Source: Roseibium aggregatum
GTDB lineage: Bacteria; Pseudomonadota; Alphaproteobacteria; Rhizobiales; Stappiaceae
NCBI RefSeq assembly: GCF_017309185.1
Contig: NZ_JAEKJZ010000006.1
Span: forward strand, 124,001 to 188,000
Reading direction: 5' to 3'
DNA length: 64,000 nucleotides
Shown here: positions 14,320 through 23,741 of the stretch, piece by piece
Numbering within the stretch: the first letter of the stretch is position 1
How the letters are laid out: each line of letters starts with the position of its first letter
The notes under the pieces: generated by a model
What the model was told of the DNA's origin: nothing
Databases searched by the model: none
The model's input: only the letters and a program-made list of their open reading frames with translations
Made by a program: the position numbers and the translations under genes

Positions 14320-16602
14320 TCACGTCACATTGAACGCCGCGATGGCCGCCATGTTGACGATGTCGCTGTCTTTCGCGCCCAGCGGCACGATCTGGATCGG
14401 TTTGTCGAAGCCGACGAGAAGCGGACCGATGACGGTGGCCCCGCCCAGCTCCTGGAGCATCTTCGTGGAGATCGACGCGGAGTGGAAGGCGGGCATGACC
14501 AAGACATTCGCCGGACCGGACAGACGGCAGAACGGATAAGCGGCCATGCGGTCCATGTTGAGCGCCACGTCGGCCGCCATGTCGCCATCGTATTCGAAAT
14601 CGACCCGGCGACGGTCGAGGATCTTCACCGCCTCGATGACCTTCTCGGAGCGTTCGCCGCGCGGGTGACCGAAGTTGGAATAGGCGAGCATGGCGACCCG
14701 GGGCTCATAACCGAGCTTGCGGGCAACATGGGCGGCTTCCTCCGCGATATCCGCCAGTTCCTCGGATGTCGGCATGTCGATCACCGCGGTGTCGGCGATC
14801 AGAACCGTGCGACCGCGGGCAAGGGCCAGCGACACGCCGATCACCCGGTGGCCGGGCTTCTGATCGATGGTCGCCTTGACCGTATCGAGCGCGACGGAAT
14901 AGTTCCGCGTCAGGCCCGTGACCATGGCATCGGCGTCGCCTCTGGCCACCATGATCGCGCCCCAGTAGTTCCTGTCGTTGTTGACCATGCGCTGGCAGTC
15001 GCGCAGCAGATAGCCCCGGCGCTGCAGGCGTGAATAGAGATACTGGGCGTAATCCGCGTTCCGGTCGGACAGGCGCGCGTTCTGGATGGACAATCCGGAG
15101 CGGTTGATGTCGACGCCCGCCTGATCCGCCATGGATTTGATCTCGTCCTCGCGGCCGATCAGGATGGCCTCGCCGAGACCTTGCGACACGAAACTCGCGG
15201 CGGCGCGAATGACCGGCTCCTCCTCGCCCTCCGCGAAGACAACGCGCTTGGGCTGCTGGCGCACCTTGGAGAAGATGCGCTGCAGGGTGCCGGCGACCGG
15301 ATCGCGGCGGGCGGACAGCTGGTGCCGGTAGGCCTCCATATCGACGATCGGGCGCTTGGCAACGCCTGAATCCATCGCCGCCTGAGCGACCGCCGGGGGA
15401 ATCGTGTGGATCAGGCGCGGATCGAAGGGCACCGGAATGATGTACTCCGGCCCGAATTTCGGCCGGTTGCCGCGATAGGCGGCGGCGACTTCGTCCGGAA
15501 CCTCTTCCCTGGCAAGTTGGGCCAGAGCCCGGGCACAGGCCACCTTCATCTCGTCGTTGATGGTGGTTGCCTGAACGTCGAGCGCGCCCCGGAAAATATA
15601 GGGGAAGCCCAGAACGTTGTTTACCTGGTTGGGATAATCGGAGCGTCCGGTCGCCACGATGGCGTCGTCGCGCACCTCAGCCGCCTCTTCCGGTGTGATT
15701 TCCGGGTCCGGGTTGGCCATGGCGAAGATGATCGGGTTCGGCGCCATCACCCGGAGCATGTCGGGTGTCAGCGCGCCCTTGACGGACACGCCGAAGAAGA
15801 CATCCGCGCCTTTCAGGGCGTCATAGAGGGACCGGTTGTCGGTTTCGACCGCATGAGCGGACTTCCACTGGTTCATGCCCTCCGTGCGGCCCTTGTAGAT
15901 GACGCCCTTGGTGTCGCACAGGGTAACATTCGCGTGGGGAATGCCCATGGCCTTGATCAGTTCGATACAGGCGATCCCCGCGGCGCCCGCGCCGTTGCAC
16001 ACGACCTTGGTTTCCTTCATGTCCCGGCCGGTCAGGTGCAACGCGTTGAACAGGCCCGCGGCGGCGATGATTGCCGTGCCGTGCTGGTCGTCGTGAAAGA
16101 CCGGGATGTCCATCAGTTCGCGCAGGCGCTGCTCGATGATGAAACAATCGGGCGCCTTGATGTCCTCCAGATTGATGCCGCCGAAGGACGGGCCGAGATA
16201 GCGCACCGAGTCGATGAACTGGTCGACATCGCCGGTGTCCACTTCCAGATCGATGGAGTCGACATCGGCGAACCGCTTGAAGAGAACCGACTTGCCTTCC
16301 ATGACAGGTTTCGACGCCAGCGCACCGAGATTGCCCAGGCCGAGAATGGCGGACCCGTTGGTGATCACCGCCACAAGATTGCCCTTGGTGGTGTAGTCGT
16401 ATGCCCTGCTCGGATCCTCGGCGATCGCCAGCACCGGCACGGCCACGCCGGGAGAATAGGCGAGCGAAAGATCGCGTTGGGTCGCCATCGGCTTGGTCGG
16501 CGATATTTCCAGTTTCCCGGGGCGGCCCTGCTGGTGAAATTGCAGCGCTTCCTGATCGGTGAAACTGACGGATGTCTTGGAGGGCGTCTTGCTCGTGGAC
16601 AT
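14320..16602 (-). CDS. maeB: NADP-dependent malic enzyme with phosphotransacetylase-like C-terminal domain
   Basis: Oxidatively decarboxylates L-malate to pyruvate and CO2 with reduction of NADP+, supplying NADPH and pyruvate. From ATG 16602 (AGAGGAAA upstream) the product is 760 residues. The first about 430 residues are the malic enzyme (DDQHGTAIIAAAGL and the NAD(P)-binding GAGAAG), the last about 320 are a phosphotransacetylase-like domain that usually regulates the enzyme through acetyl-CoA rather than catalysing. This two-domain form is standard for proteobacterial MaeB. The start at 16638 would add twelve residues without a ribosome site. It is divergent from mutS across 145 bases. Confidence 0.95.
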   Translation of the reverse strand: MSTSKTPSKTSVSFTDQEALQFHQQGRPGKLEISPTKPMATQRDLSLAYSPGVAVPVLAIAEDPSRAYDYTTKGNLVAVITNGSAILGLGNLGALASKPVMEGKSVLFKRFADVDSIDLEVDTGDVDQFIDSVRYLGPSFGGINLEDIKAPDCFIIEQRLRELMDIPVFHDDQHGTAIIAAAGLFNALHLTGRDMKETKVVCNGAGAAGIACIELIKAMGIPHANVTLCDTKGVIYKGRTEGMNQWKSAHAVETDNRSLYDALKGADVFFGVSVKGALTPDMLRVMAPNPIIFAMANPDPEITPEEAAEVRDDAIVATGRSDYPNQVNNVLGFPYIFRGALDVQATTINDEMKVACARALAQLAREEVPDEVAAAYRGNRPKFGPEYIIPVPFDPRLIHTIPPAVAQAAMDSGVAKRPIVDMEAYRHQLSARRDPVAGTLQRIFSKVRQQPKRVVFAEGEEEPVIRAAASFVSQGLGEAILIGREDEIKSMADQAGVDINRSGLSIQNARLSDRNADYAQYLYSRLQRRGYLLRDCQRMVNNDRNYWGAIMVARGDADAMVTGLTRNYSVALDTVKATIDQKPGHRVIGVSLALARGRTVLIADTAVIDMPTSEELADIAEEAAHVARKLGYEPRVAMLAYSNFGHPRGERSEKVIEAVKILDRRRVDFEYDGDMAADVALNMDRMAAYPFCRLSGPANVLVMPAFHSASISTKMLQELGGATVIGPLLVGFDKPIQIVPLGAKDSDIVNMAAIAAFNVT

Positions 16603-16747
16603 GACTGGCGCGTTTCCTCTTGAATCGCGTGTTTTCACGCGTTTTGCTCGGCGGGAGCCCGACCTTATCCCCTGGAAAATGAAGGCTCAAGCCAAGATGC
16701 CTCATACCATGTGTGGAATGCGCCGAAAGGTTTGCTACCAATCGGGC

Positions 16748-19459
16748 ATGAGTGGTGTAAGCGTCGAAAAACCGGCCCCGGCTGACACAAAGGTCACGCC
16801 GATGATGGCCCAGTATCTGGAAATCAAGACGGCCAATCCGGACAGTCTGCTGTTTTACCGGATGGGCGATTTCTATGAGCTTTTCTTCGAGGACGCCGAA
16901 GTCGCCTCGCAGGCGCTGGGCATTACACTCACCAAACGGGGCAAGCATCAAGGCGACGATATCCCGATGTGTGGCGTGCCCGTCCACGCCGCCGACGATT
17001 ATCTGCAGAAACTGATTGCCAAGGGTTTCCGCGTCTCGGTCTGCGAACAGACGGAAGACCCGGCGGAGGCCAAGAAACGCGGTTCCAAATCCGTGGTGCG
17101 CCGGGACGTGGTGCGGCTCGTGACACCCGGAACGCTGACCGAGGAACGGCTGCTCGACGCCGGATCGAACAATTTCCTGATGGCGCTGACCAGGCTGAAG
17201 GGCGGGTCGCTCGACGGCAGCGCGGTTTACGGCCTGGCCTGGATCGACATGTCGACCGGGTCGTTTCAGGTCTCCGAAACGGATCATCAGCGCCTTGCCG
17301 CCGATCTGGCGCAAGTCGCGCCCCGCGAGTTGATCCTGGCGGACAACCTGCTGCAGGAAACGGAGGTGCGGCATCTCGCCGAACAGGCGGGCGGGGCGCT
17401 GTCTCCGGTGCCGCGCGCCTTTTTCGACAGTTCCACGGCCACCGACCGCCTGGCGCATTATTTCGGCGTGAAGACGCTCGACGGCTTCGGCACGTTCAGC
17501 CGGGCGGAGCTGTCGGCCGCCGCCGGCGTTCTCTCCTATGTGGAAAAGACCCAGCTTGGCGAACGCCCGCCGCTTGACCCGCCGGTGCGCGAGGCCGGCG
17601 CCGGGCGCATGCTGATCGACCCCGCGACCCGCGCCAATCTGGAACTGTCCCGCACCCTATCCGGCGAACGGCAGGGCTCGCTCCTTGCCACCATCGACCG
17701 GACCGTTACCGGCGGCGGATCGCGTCTGCTCGCCAGCCGTCTCGCCGGGCCGCTCGTCAGCGTCGAGGCCATCCAGCACCGCCACGACGCCGTCGCCTTC
17801 TTTCTTGAAAATGAAATCATGCGGGAAGGGCTGCGCCAGACCCTGAAGGGCGCCCCGGACATGGCCAGGGCGCTGTCGCGCATCGCGCTCAACCGGGGCG
17901 GGCCCCGTGACATACTCGCGGTCGCGCAAGGTCTTGCCGCCGCGCGTGCCGCCGCCGACCAGACGGGCAACGGCACCGTTCCGGCGGAAGTCGCGGCCGC
18001 GCGGGCAAGCCTGGACCAGGCCCCGCATGAGCTCGGCGCGGACCTCACCGCCGCGATCAAGGAGGATCCTCCGCTTCTGAAACGCGACGGGAGCTTTGTC
18101 GCCGGCGGCTACAACGCCGATCTCGACGAGTTGCGGTCCCTGCGCGACGAAAGCCGCAAGGTGATCGCCCGCCTCCAGGCGGAGTATTCGGAAGAACTCG
18201 GTCTCCGGTCCTTGAAGATCAAGCACAACAACGTGCTTGGCTGGTTCATCGAGGCACCGACCGCCCAGACGGAAAAGCTGACCTCGGATCCCGGGCGGTT
18301 CATCCACCGCCAGACCATGGCGGGCGCCATGCGGTTCACCACCACCGAACTGGCGGATCTGGAATCGAAGATCGCCAGCGCCGGCGAACGGGCGCTTGCC
18401 ATTGAACTGGAGATCTTCGAGCGGCTGGCCCAGGCGGTCATCGACGCGGGCGAGGCGATCAAGGCGGCCGCGCAAGGCTTGAGCATCCTGGACGTGTCGG
18501 CGGCACTTGCCAAACTGGCCCAGGAGGAAAACTACGTTCGTCCATTGGTCGACGACAGCCGGGCCTTCGAAATCACAGGCGGCCGCCATCCCGTGGTCGA
18601 ACAGGCGCTTCGCAAATCCGGCGGCGAGAGTTTCGTCGCCAACGACGCCAGCCTCGGCCCTGACGGTGATGAGGATATCGGCCGGATCTGGCTGATCACC
18701 GGTCCCAACATGGCCGGTAAGTCGACCTTCCTGCGCCAGAACGCCCTGATTGCCGTCCTGGCGCAAATGGGGGCCTTCGTGCCGGCAGCAAGCGCCCGGA
18801 TCGGCGTTGTCGACCGGTTGTTTTCCCGCGTCGGCGCGGCCGATGACCTTGCGCGCGGCCGGTCCACTTTCATGGTGGAGATGGTGGAAACCGCGGCCAT
18901 ACTCAATCAGGCGGGCGACCGGTCACTGGTCATCCTCGACGAAATCGGACGGGGCACAGCGACATTCGACGGGCTTTCGATCGCCTGGGCGACCATTGAA
19001 CACCTGCATGAAGTCAACCGGTCCCGGGCCCTGTTCGCCACCCACTATCATGAGCTCACCGCGCTGTCCGCCAAGCTTGACAGGCTCTCCAACGCGACCG
19101 TCTCCGTGAAGGAATGGAAAGGCGACGTCATTTTCCTGCACGAAATCGTCCCCGGTGCCGCCGACCGCTCCTACGGCATCCAGGTGGCGAAACTCGCGGG
19201 TCTTCCGGCGAAGGTCGTGGAACGATCCAGGCAGGTGCTCGGCCAGCTTGAGGAACAGGACCGCAGGTCTCCCGCCGAAAACCTGATCGACGAATTGCCG
19301 CTTTTCGCCAGCCTGACGCCGCAAGCGCCCAGCGCTGCCGTGCAGAACGAACCGGATCTTCTGGCGGACGCCCTCAAGGACATCGATCCCGACGACATGA
19401 CGCCTCGCGAAGCTTTGGAGGCACTCTACAGATTGAAGGCGCTCAAACTGGAGAGTTGA
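16748..19459 (+). CDS. mutS: DNA mismatch repair protein MutS
   Basis: Recognises base mismatches and small loops and starts methyl-independent or MutL-linked repair. From ATG 16748 the protein is 903 residues, the normal size. It has the mismatch-binding Phe-X-Glu motif in MGDFYELFF near residue 45, the connector and lever domains, and the C-terminal ATPase with Walker A TGPNMAGKST near 655, the ERGRGT-like EIGRGTATFDG (Walker B region) and FATHYHEL near 765. Upstream in-frame ATGs overlap the malic-enzyme promoter and do not fit the family N-terminus. Downstream DNA turns AT-rich immediately. Confidence 0.97.
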   Translation: MSGVSVEKPAPADTKVTPMMAQYLEIKTANPDSLLFYRMGDFYELFFEDAEVASQALGITLTKRGKHQGDDIPMCGVPVHAADDYLQKLIAKGFRVSVCEQTEDPAEAKKRGSKSVVRRDVVRLVTPGTLTEERLLDAGSNNFLMALTRLKGGSLDGSAVYGLAWIDMSTGSFQVSETDHQRLAADLAQVAPRELILADNLLQETEVRHLAEQAGGALSPVPRAFFDSSTATDRLAHYFGVKTLDGFGTFSRAELSAAAGVLSYVEKTQLGERPPLDPPVREAGAGRMLIDPATRANLELSRTLSGERQGSLLATIDRTVTGGGSRLLASRLAGPLVSVEAIQHRHDAVAFFLENEIMREGLRQTLKGAPDMARALSRIALNRGGPRDILAVAQGLAAARAAADQTGNGTVPAEVAAARASLDQAPHELGADLTAAIKEDPPLLKRDGSFVAGGYNADLDELRSLRDESRKVIARLQAEYSEELGLRSLKIKHNNVLGWFIEAPTAQTEKLTSDPGRFIHRQTMAGAMRFTTTELADLESKIASAGERALAIELEIFERLAQAVIDAGEAIKAAAQGLSILDVSAALAKLAQEENYVRPLVDDSRAFEITGGRHPVVEQALRKSGGESFVANDASLGPDGDEDIGRIWLITGPNMAGKSTFLRQNALIAVLAQMGAFVPAASARIGVVDRLFSRVGAADDLARGRSTFMVEMVETAAILNQAGDRSLVILDEIGRGTATFDGLSIAWATIEHLHEVNRSRALFATHYHELTALSAKLDRLSNATVSVKEWKGDVIFLHEIVPGAADRSYGIQVAKLAGLPAKVVERSRQVLGQLEEQDRRSPAENLIDELPLFASLTPQAPSAAVQNEPDLLADALKDIDPDDMTPREALEALYRLKALKLES

Positions 19460-19607
19460 GCGTCCAAGATACAAAATTACTGTATTTTTAAGGCAAGAAA
19501 GTATCTTTAATTTATTGCTAAAGTAGTTCTATTGTTATCCTACAAGTTTTGTTGCCCTCATTTTGCAATTCGCATAGCATCGTTCCACCAATTATTCCGA
19601 AACTGAG

Positions 19608-20333
19608 ATGGAAACGAAAATGGCTGTGGAACTGAAGAACCATAACATTGTTTATTTCCCCATGCCGAAAGTGGCTTGCACCTCGCTTAAGATGTTGTTT
19701 TTTCAGATTAATGAAGGGCGCATTTTCGAAATCTACAAGGAAGACGGCAAGCTGATGCACATTCACAATGCGGCATACGGCTCGCCGTCCTTCTGGGACG
19801 TGAAGCACAAAGACTACGAGAACATGATCCGCATTGCCCTGATCAGGGACCCTGTTGCCAGGCTTCTGTCCGCCTACAGCAACCGGGTGCGGTATCATCG
19901 CGAACTCTCGGAACAACGCATCGATTTGGATCTGGCCAAGAAGCTCGGTGTCGGACCGAACCCCTCTCCGGACGAGTTTTTCAACAATCTTGAAAAATAC
20001 CGGATCCTGTCCAGCTCGATCAAACACCATACCGATCCGGCGACAACGTTTCTCGGCCCGGATCTGACCTATTTTCAGAAGATTTACCGGATAGAAGAAC
20101 TCGACAAGCTGACCCGGTTTCTCTCCGATACGGTGCAGCAGGATCTCGTTCTGGGACGCGAACAGACCGGCGGACAGAAGGTGAAGTTCATGGAGCTGGA
20201 GCGTCAGGCCCGTAAGAACCTCACCCAGTATTGCCTGGGAGACTATGCGCTGATGAAGGACTATTACCAGATCCCATCAGAAATCAGCGGACGCTTCCCT
20301 TCCGCCGCTGCCGTGGAAACGGTGCAGGCGTAA
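19608..20333 (+). CDS. Sulfotransferase-family protein
   Basis: A 241-residue protein of the Sulfotransfer_2 (carbohydrate sulfotransferase-like) family. It shows the 5'-phosphosulfate loop PMPKVACTSLK near residue 18 and the 3'-phosphate motif IRDPVARLLSAYSNR near residue 83, which bind PAPS. Acceptor is unknown; a surface polysaccharide is most likely. There is no signal peptide, so it acts in the cytoplasm. It stands alone after mutS in an AT-rich pocket with codon use unlike its neighbours at the 5' end, suggesting transfer. Start may be ATG 19608 or ATG 19620; the ribosome sites do not decide between them. Confidence 0.82.
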   Translation: METKMAVELKNHNIVYFPMPKVACTSLKMLFFQINEGRIFEIYKEDGKLMHIHNAAYGSPSFWDVKHKDYENMIRIALIRDPVARLLSAYSNRVRYHRELSEQRIDLDLAKKLGVGPNPSPDEFFNNLEKYRILSSSIKHHTDPATTFLGPDLTYFQKIYRIEELDKLTRFLSDTVQQDLVLGREQTGGQKVKFMELERQARKNLTQYCLGDYALMKDYYQIPSEISGRFPSAAAVETVQA

Positions 20334-20404
20334 CAACTTCGCTCCCTTTCCGGATCGGAGCATCCGCTCTTCCGGCGTCCTGACCGGTGCTGCCGTGAAG
20401 GGCT

Positions 20405-20926
20405 CTAAACCCCACCGGTCTTGGCGGTGGCCAGCGCATTGGCCATCGCTCCGGCGAAGCTGGTGCGGTCATCCGGATTAAGGAAATTGCCCAAATCCAC
20501 GGTCTCGCCACGGCTTGAGAGCGAGATCCTGACGACCCCCTCGTCTTCCAGCCGGTCTACCGTCAATCGCACCCAAATCGGGTTGAACCGGAACTCCTGG
20601 TACCGTTTGCCGGGCCCGACCTTGCGGACCGCGATTTCGCTTCTGGAAACGACAACCTCCTCGAACGTTCGCGCGGACCGGTAGTTCATCCGGAAGGCGA
20701 ACCAGAGAAGCGCGACGTCCAGGCCGAAGAAGCCGAAGACCGGCCAGGCGCCGATCCTCAAAAAAAGCATGCCTGAGACAAAACAGACCGCGCCGAAAAT
20801 GCACATCAGAATTAGAAAGCCATTCGGTCCCAGGGACCGATAGGGCGTCAGCACGGCCGAGAAAAACGGCTTGTTCAACCCCTCCGAATGTTCGGTCGTG
20901 TCGTGTTTCGGATTGTTCTCGCTCAT
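20405..20926 (-). CDS. DUF2244 family membrane protein
   Basis: A 173-residue integral membrane protein of the DUF2244 family, common in alphaproteobacteria and without an assigned biochemical role. It has a polar N-terminal tail, two adjacent hydrophobic segments (about residues 37-80) forming a hairpin, and a conserved soluble C-terminal part (ARTFEEVVVSRSEIAVRKV ... VRLTVDRL). It is divergent from nth with only 22 bases between the start codons, which is a conserved pairing in this group. Start ATG 20926. Confidence 0.85.
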   Translation of the reverse strand: MSENNPKHDTTEHSEGLNKPFFSAVLTPYRSLGPNGFLILMCIFGAVCFVSGMLFLRIGAWPVFGFFGLDVALLWFAFRMNYRSARTFEEVVVSRSEIAVRKVGPGKRYQEFRFNPIWVRLTVDRLEDEGVVRISLSSRGETVDLGNFLNPDDRTSFAGAMANALATAKTGGV

Positions 20927-20948
20927 GAAGGTTGATTATAGAGAGAAC

Positions 20949-21764
20949 ATGACGCAAGCAAAGAGTTCAGTATCCGGCAAAAGATCCGGCCGGCCCAAAA
21001 AAACGGCGCAAGCCCGGAAGACGGCCTCTTCGGTCGACAATCCGGGCAAGGTTCTGAAACGCTCCCGCTACAGCAAGGCGGAAGCTTACGAGATCTTTCA
21101 GCGCTTCCATGCCGACAATCCGGAACCCGAGGGCGAACTCGACTACGTGAACGCCTTCACGTTGCTTGTCGCCGTAGTGCTTTCGGCCCAGGCGACCGAT
21201 GTCGGCGTGAACCGGGCCACGAAACATCTCTTCCAGATCGCCGACACGCCGGAAAAGATGCTAGCGCTCGGTGAAGACCGGGTCCGGGACGAAATCCGCA
21301 CGATCGGTCTGTATAAAAACAAGGCCAAAAACGTCATCCTGCTGTCCGAACAGCTCGTTCGCGACCATGGCAGCGAGGTGCCGGAAGACCGGGAGGCCCT
21401 GGAGAGCCTCCCCGGGGTTGGCCGGAAAACCGCGAATGTCGTGCTGAACATTTTTTTCAAGCACCCGACGATCGCGGTCGACACCCATCTTTTCCGTCTC
21501 GGCAACAGGATCGGCATCGCCCCGGGCAAAACGCCGCTCGACGTCGAAAAGGCGATGGAAAAGGCAGTGCCTCAGGAGTTCGCTCTGCACGCCCATCACT
21601 GGCTGATCCTGCATGGCCGCTACGTCTGCAAGGCGCGCAAGCCGGACTGCTGGCGCTGCGTGATCTACGACCTGTGCAAGAGCCCGGAAAAGGAAAAGCT
21701 CGACGCCGTTCCGGACATCGCGTTGCGCGCAAGGGCAAGAATTGAACAGGACGCGGCGTCTTGA
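20949..21764 (+). CDS. nth: Endonuclease III (DNA glycosylase/AP lyase)
   Basis: Removes oxidised pyrimidines from DNA and nicks the abasic site. From ATG 20949 the product is 271 residues, longer than E. coli Nth because of a basic Ser/Lys-rich N-terminal extension of about 45 residues. It has the helix-hairpin-helix LPGVGRKTANVVLN with the catalytic Lys, the catalytic Asp in AVDTHLFRL, and the [4Fe-4S] cluster ligands in C-X6-C-X2-C-X5-C (CKARKPDCWRCVIYDLC). It overlaps the following acetyltransferase start by four bases. Confidence 0.96.
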   Translation: MTQAKSSVSGKRSGRPKKTAQARKTASSVDNPGKVLKRSRYSKAEAYEIFQRFHADNPEPEGELDYVNAFTLLVAVVLSAQATDVGVNRATKHLFQIADTPEKMLALGEDRVRDEIRTIGLYKNKAKNVILLSEQLVRDHGSEVPEDREALESLPGVGRKTANVVLNIFFKHPTIAVDTHLFRLGNRIGIAPGKTPLDVEKAMEKAVPQEFALHAHHWLILHGRYVCKARKPDCWRCVIYDLCKSPEKEKLDAVPDIALRARARIEQDAAS

Positions 21765-22300
21765 GTTTCCCTTTCGGACCCTTTCCGGTGAGCGACCGCC
21801 TGCGCTTCCGGCTGCCGTCGTTTTCCGACAGCGCATTTTATCTGAAACTGATGAATGAACCCGATTATGTACGTTACATCGCCGATCACGGGATCGAAAC
21901 GGAAAGCGACGCTCTTCATTACATCAAGTCAAAGACGCTCAGGCGGTTTACGCTGAACAAGGTCGGCCTGTGGCTTGTTGAGCTGAAGGACCCGATCGAA
22001 CCGATCGGCGTTTGCGGCCTCGTCGTCCGTAACGAACTGGATTATCCGGATCTCGGCTTTGCGTTTCTCGAAGCCTATCGCGGACAGGGATACGGCCAGG
22101 AAGCGGCCCGGGCTGTCCTGGAGTTCGTCCGCGACAAGCTCAAGCTCAAGCGGCTTTGCGCGATCACTCATCCGGAAAACGAACCGTCCGCCAGGCTCTT
22201 GAGGAAGATCGGCTTTGAGAAGGACGGTCAGCGCCATCTCGCCGAGATCGGCGCGACCTCGGATTATTATCTCTGGCAATCGGGGAGCCGGCGTTTCTAG
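21761..22300 (+). CDS. GNAT-family N-acetyltransferase (RimJ/RimL type)
   Basis: A 179-residue acetyltransferase of the type that acts on protein N-termini or small amines. The acetyl-CoA-binding loop is in AYRGQGYGQEA near residue 110, and the region NEPSARLLRKIGF near 148 is the conserved end of the fold. It starts at TTG 21761, overlapping the stop of nth (TTGA), so the two are translationally coupled. Substrate unknown. It is convergent with irr across 33 bases. Confidence 0.85.
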   Translation: MSFPFGPFPVSDRLRFRLPSFSDSAFYLKLMNEPDYVRYIADHGIETESDALHYIKSKTLRRFTLNKVGLWLVELKDPIEPIGVCGLVVRNELDYPDLGFAFLEAYRGQGYGQEAARAVLEFVRDKLKLKRLCAITHPENEPSARLLRKIGFEKDGQRHLAEIGATSDYYLWQSGSRRF

Positions 22301-22333
22301 GGAACGAACGCCTGGCGTGGATTGGCAAGCCGC

Positions 22334-22765
22334 CTAGCTTTTTTCGCGGATCCGCACCACCACATCGACGCGCACAACTTCCATGCCTTCCGGAGCGGAC
22401 GGAATCTTGTCGATCCCGACGACTTCACCGGGAATGTCGATCACCCGGTTTTCGCCCTCGATGAAGAAATGGTGGTGATCCGACACGTTGGTGTCGAAGT
22501 AGGTCTTGTTGCCGTCGATCGCGACTTCGCGCAAGAGACCCGCTTCGGTGAACTGGTGGAGGGTGTTGTAAACGGTGGCCAGCGACACCGGGACATCGGC
22601 CGCCACGGCTTCCTCGTGAAGCAATTCCGCGGAAATATGGCGGTCGCCCTTGGAATAGAGCAGTTCAGCGAGCGATACGCGCTGGCGGGTCGGTCTCAAA
22701 CCGGCTGTCCGCAAGATGTCGGTCACATCTTTTGAAGCTGATTGCGTCGCCATGTGTTTGTTCAT
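22334..22765 (-). CDS. irr: Iron response regulator Irr (Fur family)
   Basis: A Fur-family regulator of alphaproteobacteria that controls haem and iron genes and is degraded when haem binds. From ATG 22765 it is 143 residues; ATG 22753 is also possible. The winged-helix part has LRTAGLRPTRQR and VSLATVYNTLHQF, and the C-terminal part has the HHH stretch in SDHHHFFIEGE that binds haem in Irr. The Cys-Pro haem regulatory motif seen near the N-terminus of Bradyrhizobium Irr is absent, as in many other alphaproteobacteria. It lies divergent from fabA, the standard synteny. Confidence 0.9.
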   Translation of the reverse strand: MNKHMATQSASKDVTDILRTAGLRPTRQRVSLAELLYSKGDRHISAELLHEEAVAADVPVSLATVYNTLHQFTEAGLLREVAIDGNKTYFDTNVSDHHHFFIEGENRVIDIPGEVVGIDKIPSAPEGMEVVRVDVVVRIREKS

Positions 22766-23101
22766 TCCGCTCTGATCCAACTTTTGTTGTCTTCCCAAAA
22801 CCGCATTCCAGCGCTTGCGCGGTCAGCGCGAAGGGCCAAATTTCAGGCCGCTGCGTTATATCTGCCATTTCTTGTGGCCAAAATGCAAGTTTTTATCGGC
22901 GCGGGCAACCGTGTCTTGAGTCCGTTTTTCGGCTTTGTTTGCGTCCAAAACTTGACAAAGGTCCCGAAAAAGCTGGCACTTTCCGGCATGTGACATCTTT
23001 CGGTCGGGGTTCCCCTGTGATACGAAGGCGCCGCAAACGAACCGAAAACAACCATGTTCCGAGACAGGATGTCCTGGGCAGGAAACAAATACGGACCTTG
23101 T
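22766..23101. promoter_or_regulatory. Divergent irr / fabA intergenic region
   Basis: A 336-base gap that must carry promoters for irr (minus) and fabA (plus). No gene and no clear palindrome is visible. A frame-extending start for fabA at 23054 is present but lacks family support. I could not identify an Irr box. Confidence 0.4.
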
Positions 23102-23608
23102 ATGACCGAGCGCCGCTCCAGCTACGACTACGAAGCTCTCCTCGCCTGCGGCCGCGGCGAGCTGTTTGGACCGGGCAACGCGCAATTGCCTCTTCCTCCG
23201 ATGTTGATGTTCGACCGGATTACGGAGATTTCCGAAACCGGCGGCGAGTTCGACAAGGGATACGCCCGAGCGGAATTCGACATCAAACCGGATCTCTGGT
23301 TTTTCCCGTGCCATTTTCAGGGCAATCCGGTCATGCCCGGCTGTCTCGGACTTGACGCCCTCTGGCAGCTCACCGGCTTCTTCCTGGGCTGGCTCGGCCT
23401 TGAAGGCAAGGGCATGGCGCTGTCGACAGGCGAAATCAAGTTCAAGGGCATGGTGACGCCGGACGTGAAGCTGGTCGAGTACGGTGTCGACTTCAAGCGG
23501 ATCATGAAGGGCCGGCTTGTCCTCGGCATTGCCGACGGCTGGCTGAAAGCGGACGGCGAGCAGATCTACAAGGCAACGGATCTGCGTGTGGGCCTGGCGA
23601 AGACCTGA
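23102..23608 (+). CDS. fabA: 3-hydroxydecanoyl-ACP dehydratase/isomerase
   Basis: Makes and isomerises trans-2/cis-3-decenoyl-ACP, the branch point for unsaturated fatty acids. From ATG 23102 it is 168 residues, close to the E. coli 172. The hot-dog-fold motif HFQGNPVMPGCLGLDALWQLTGF carries the catalytic His and, later, the Asp of the CLGLDA helix. First gene of fabA-fabB-fabI, which are all on the plus strand. Upstream M at 23054 is rejected. Confidence 0.97.
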   Translation: MTERRSSYDYEALLACGRGELFGPGNAQLPLPPMLMFDRITEISETGGEFDKGYARAEFDIKPDLWFFPCHFQGNPVMPGCLGLDALWQLTGFFLGWLGLEGKGMALSTGEIKFKGMVTPDVKLVEYGVDFKRIMKGRLVLGIADGWLKADGEQIYKATDLRVGLAKT

Positions 23609-23741
23609 CGCCCTCGGCATCTTTTTTCCAACCGGCGCCTGTTTTACACCGGATACGCCGGCTTGACGTTATTTCCGGGTACGCAGGCTTTGTGGATTCT
23701 TTCCAGCTCTGCTGTGCCGACAAGAAAAGTAGGAGACCGCA

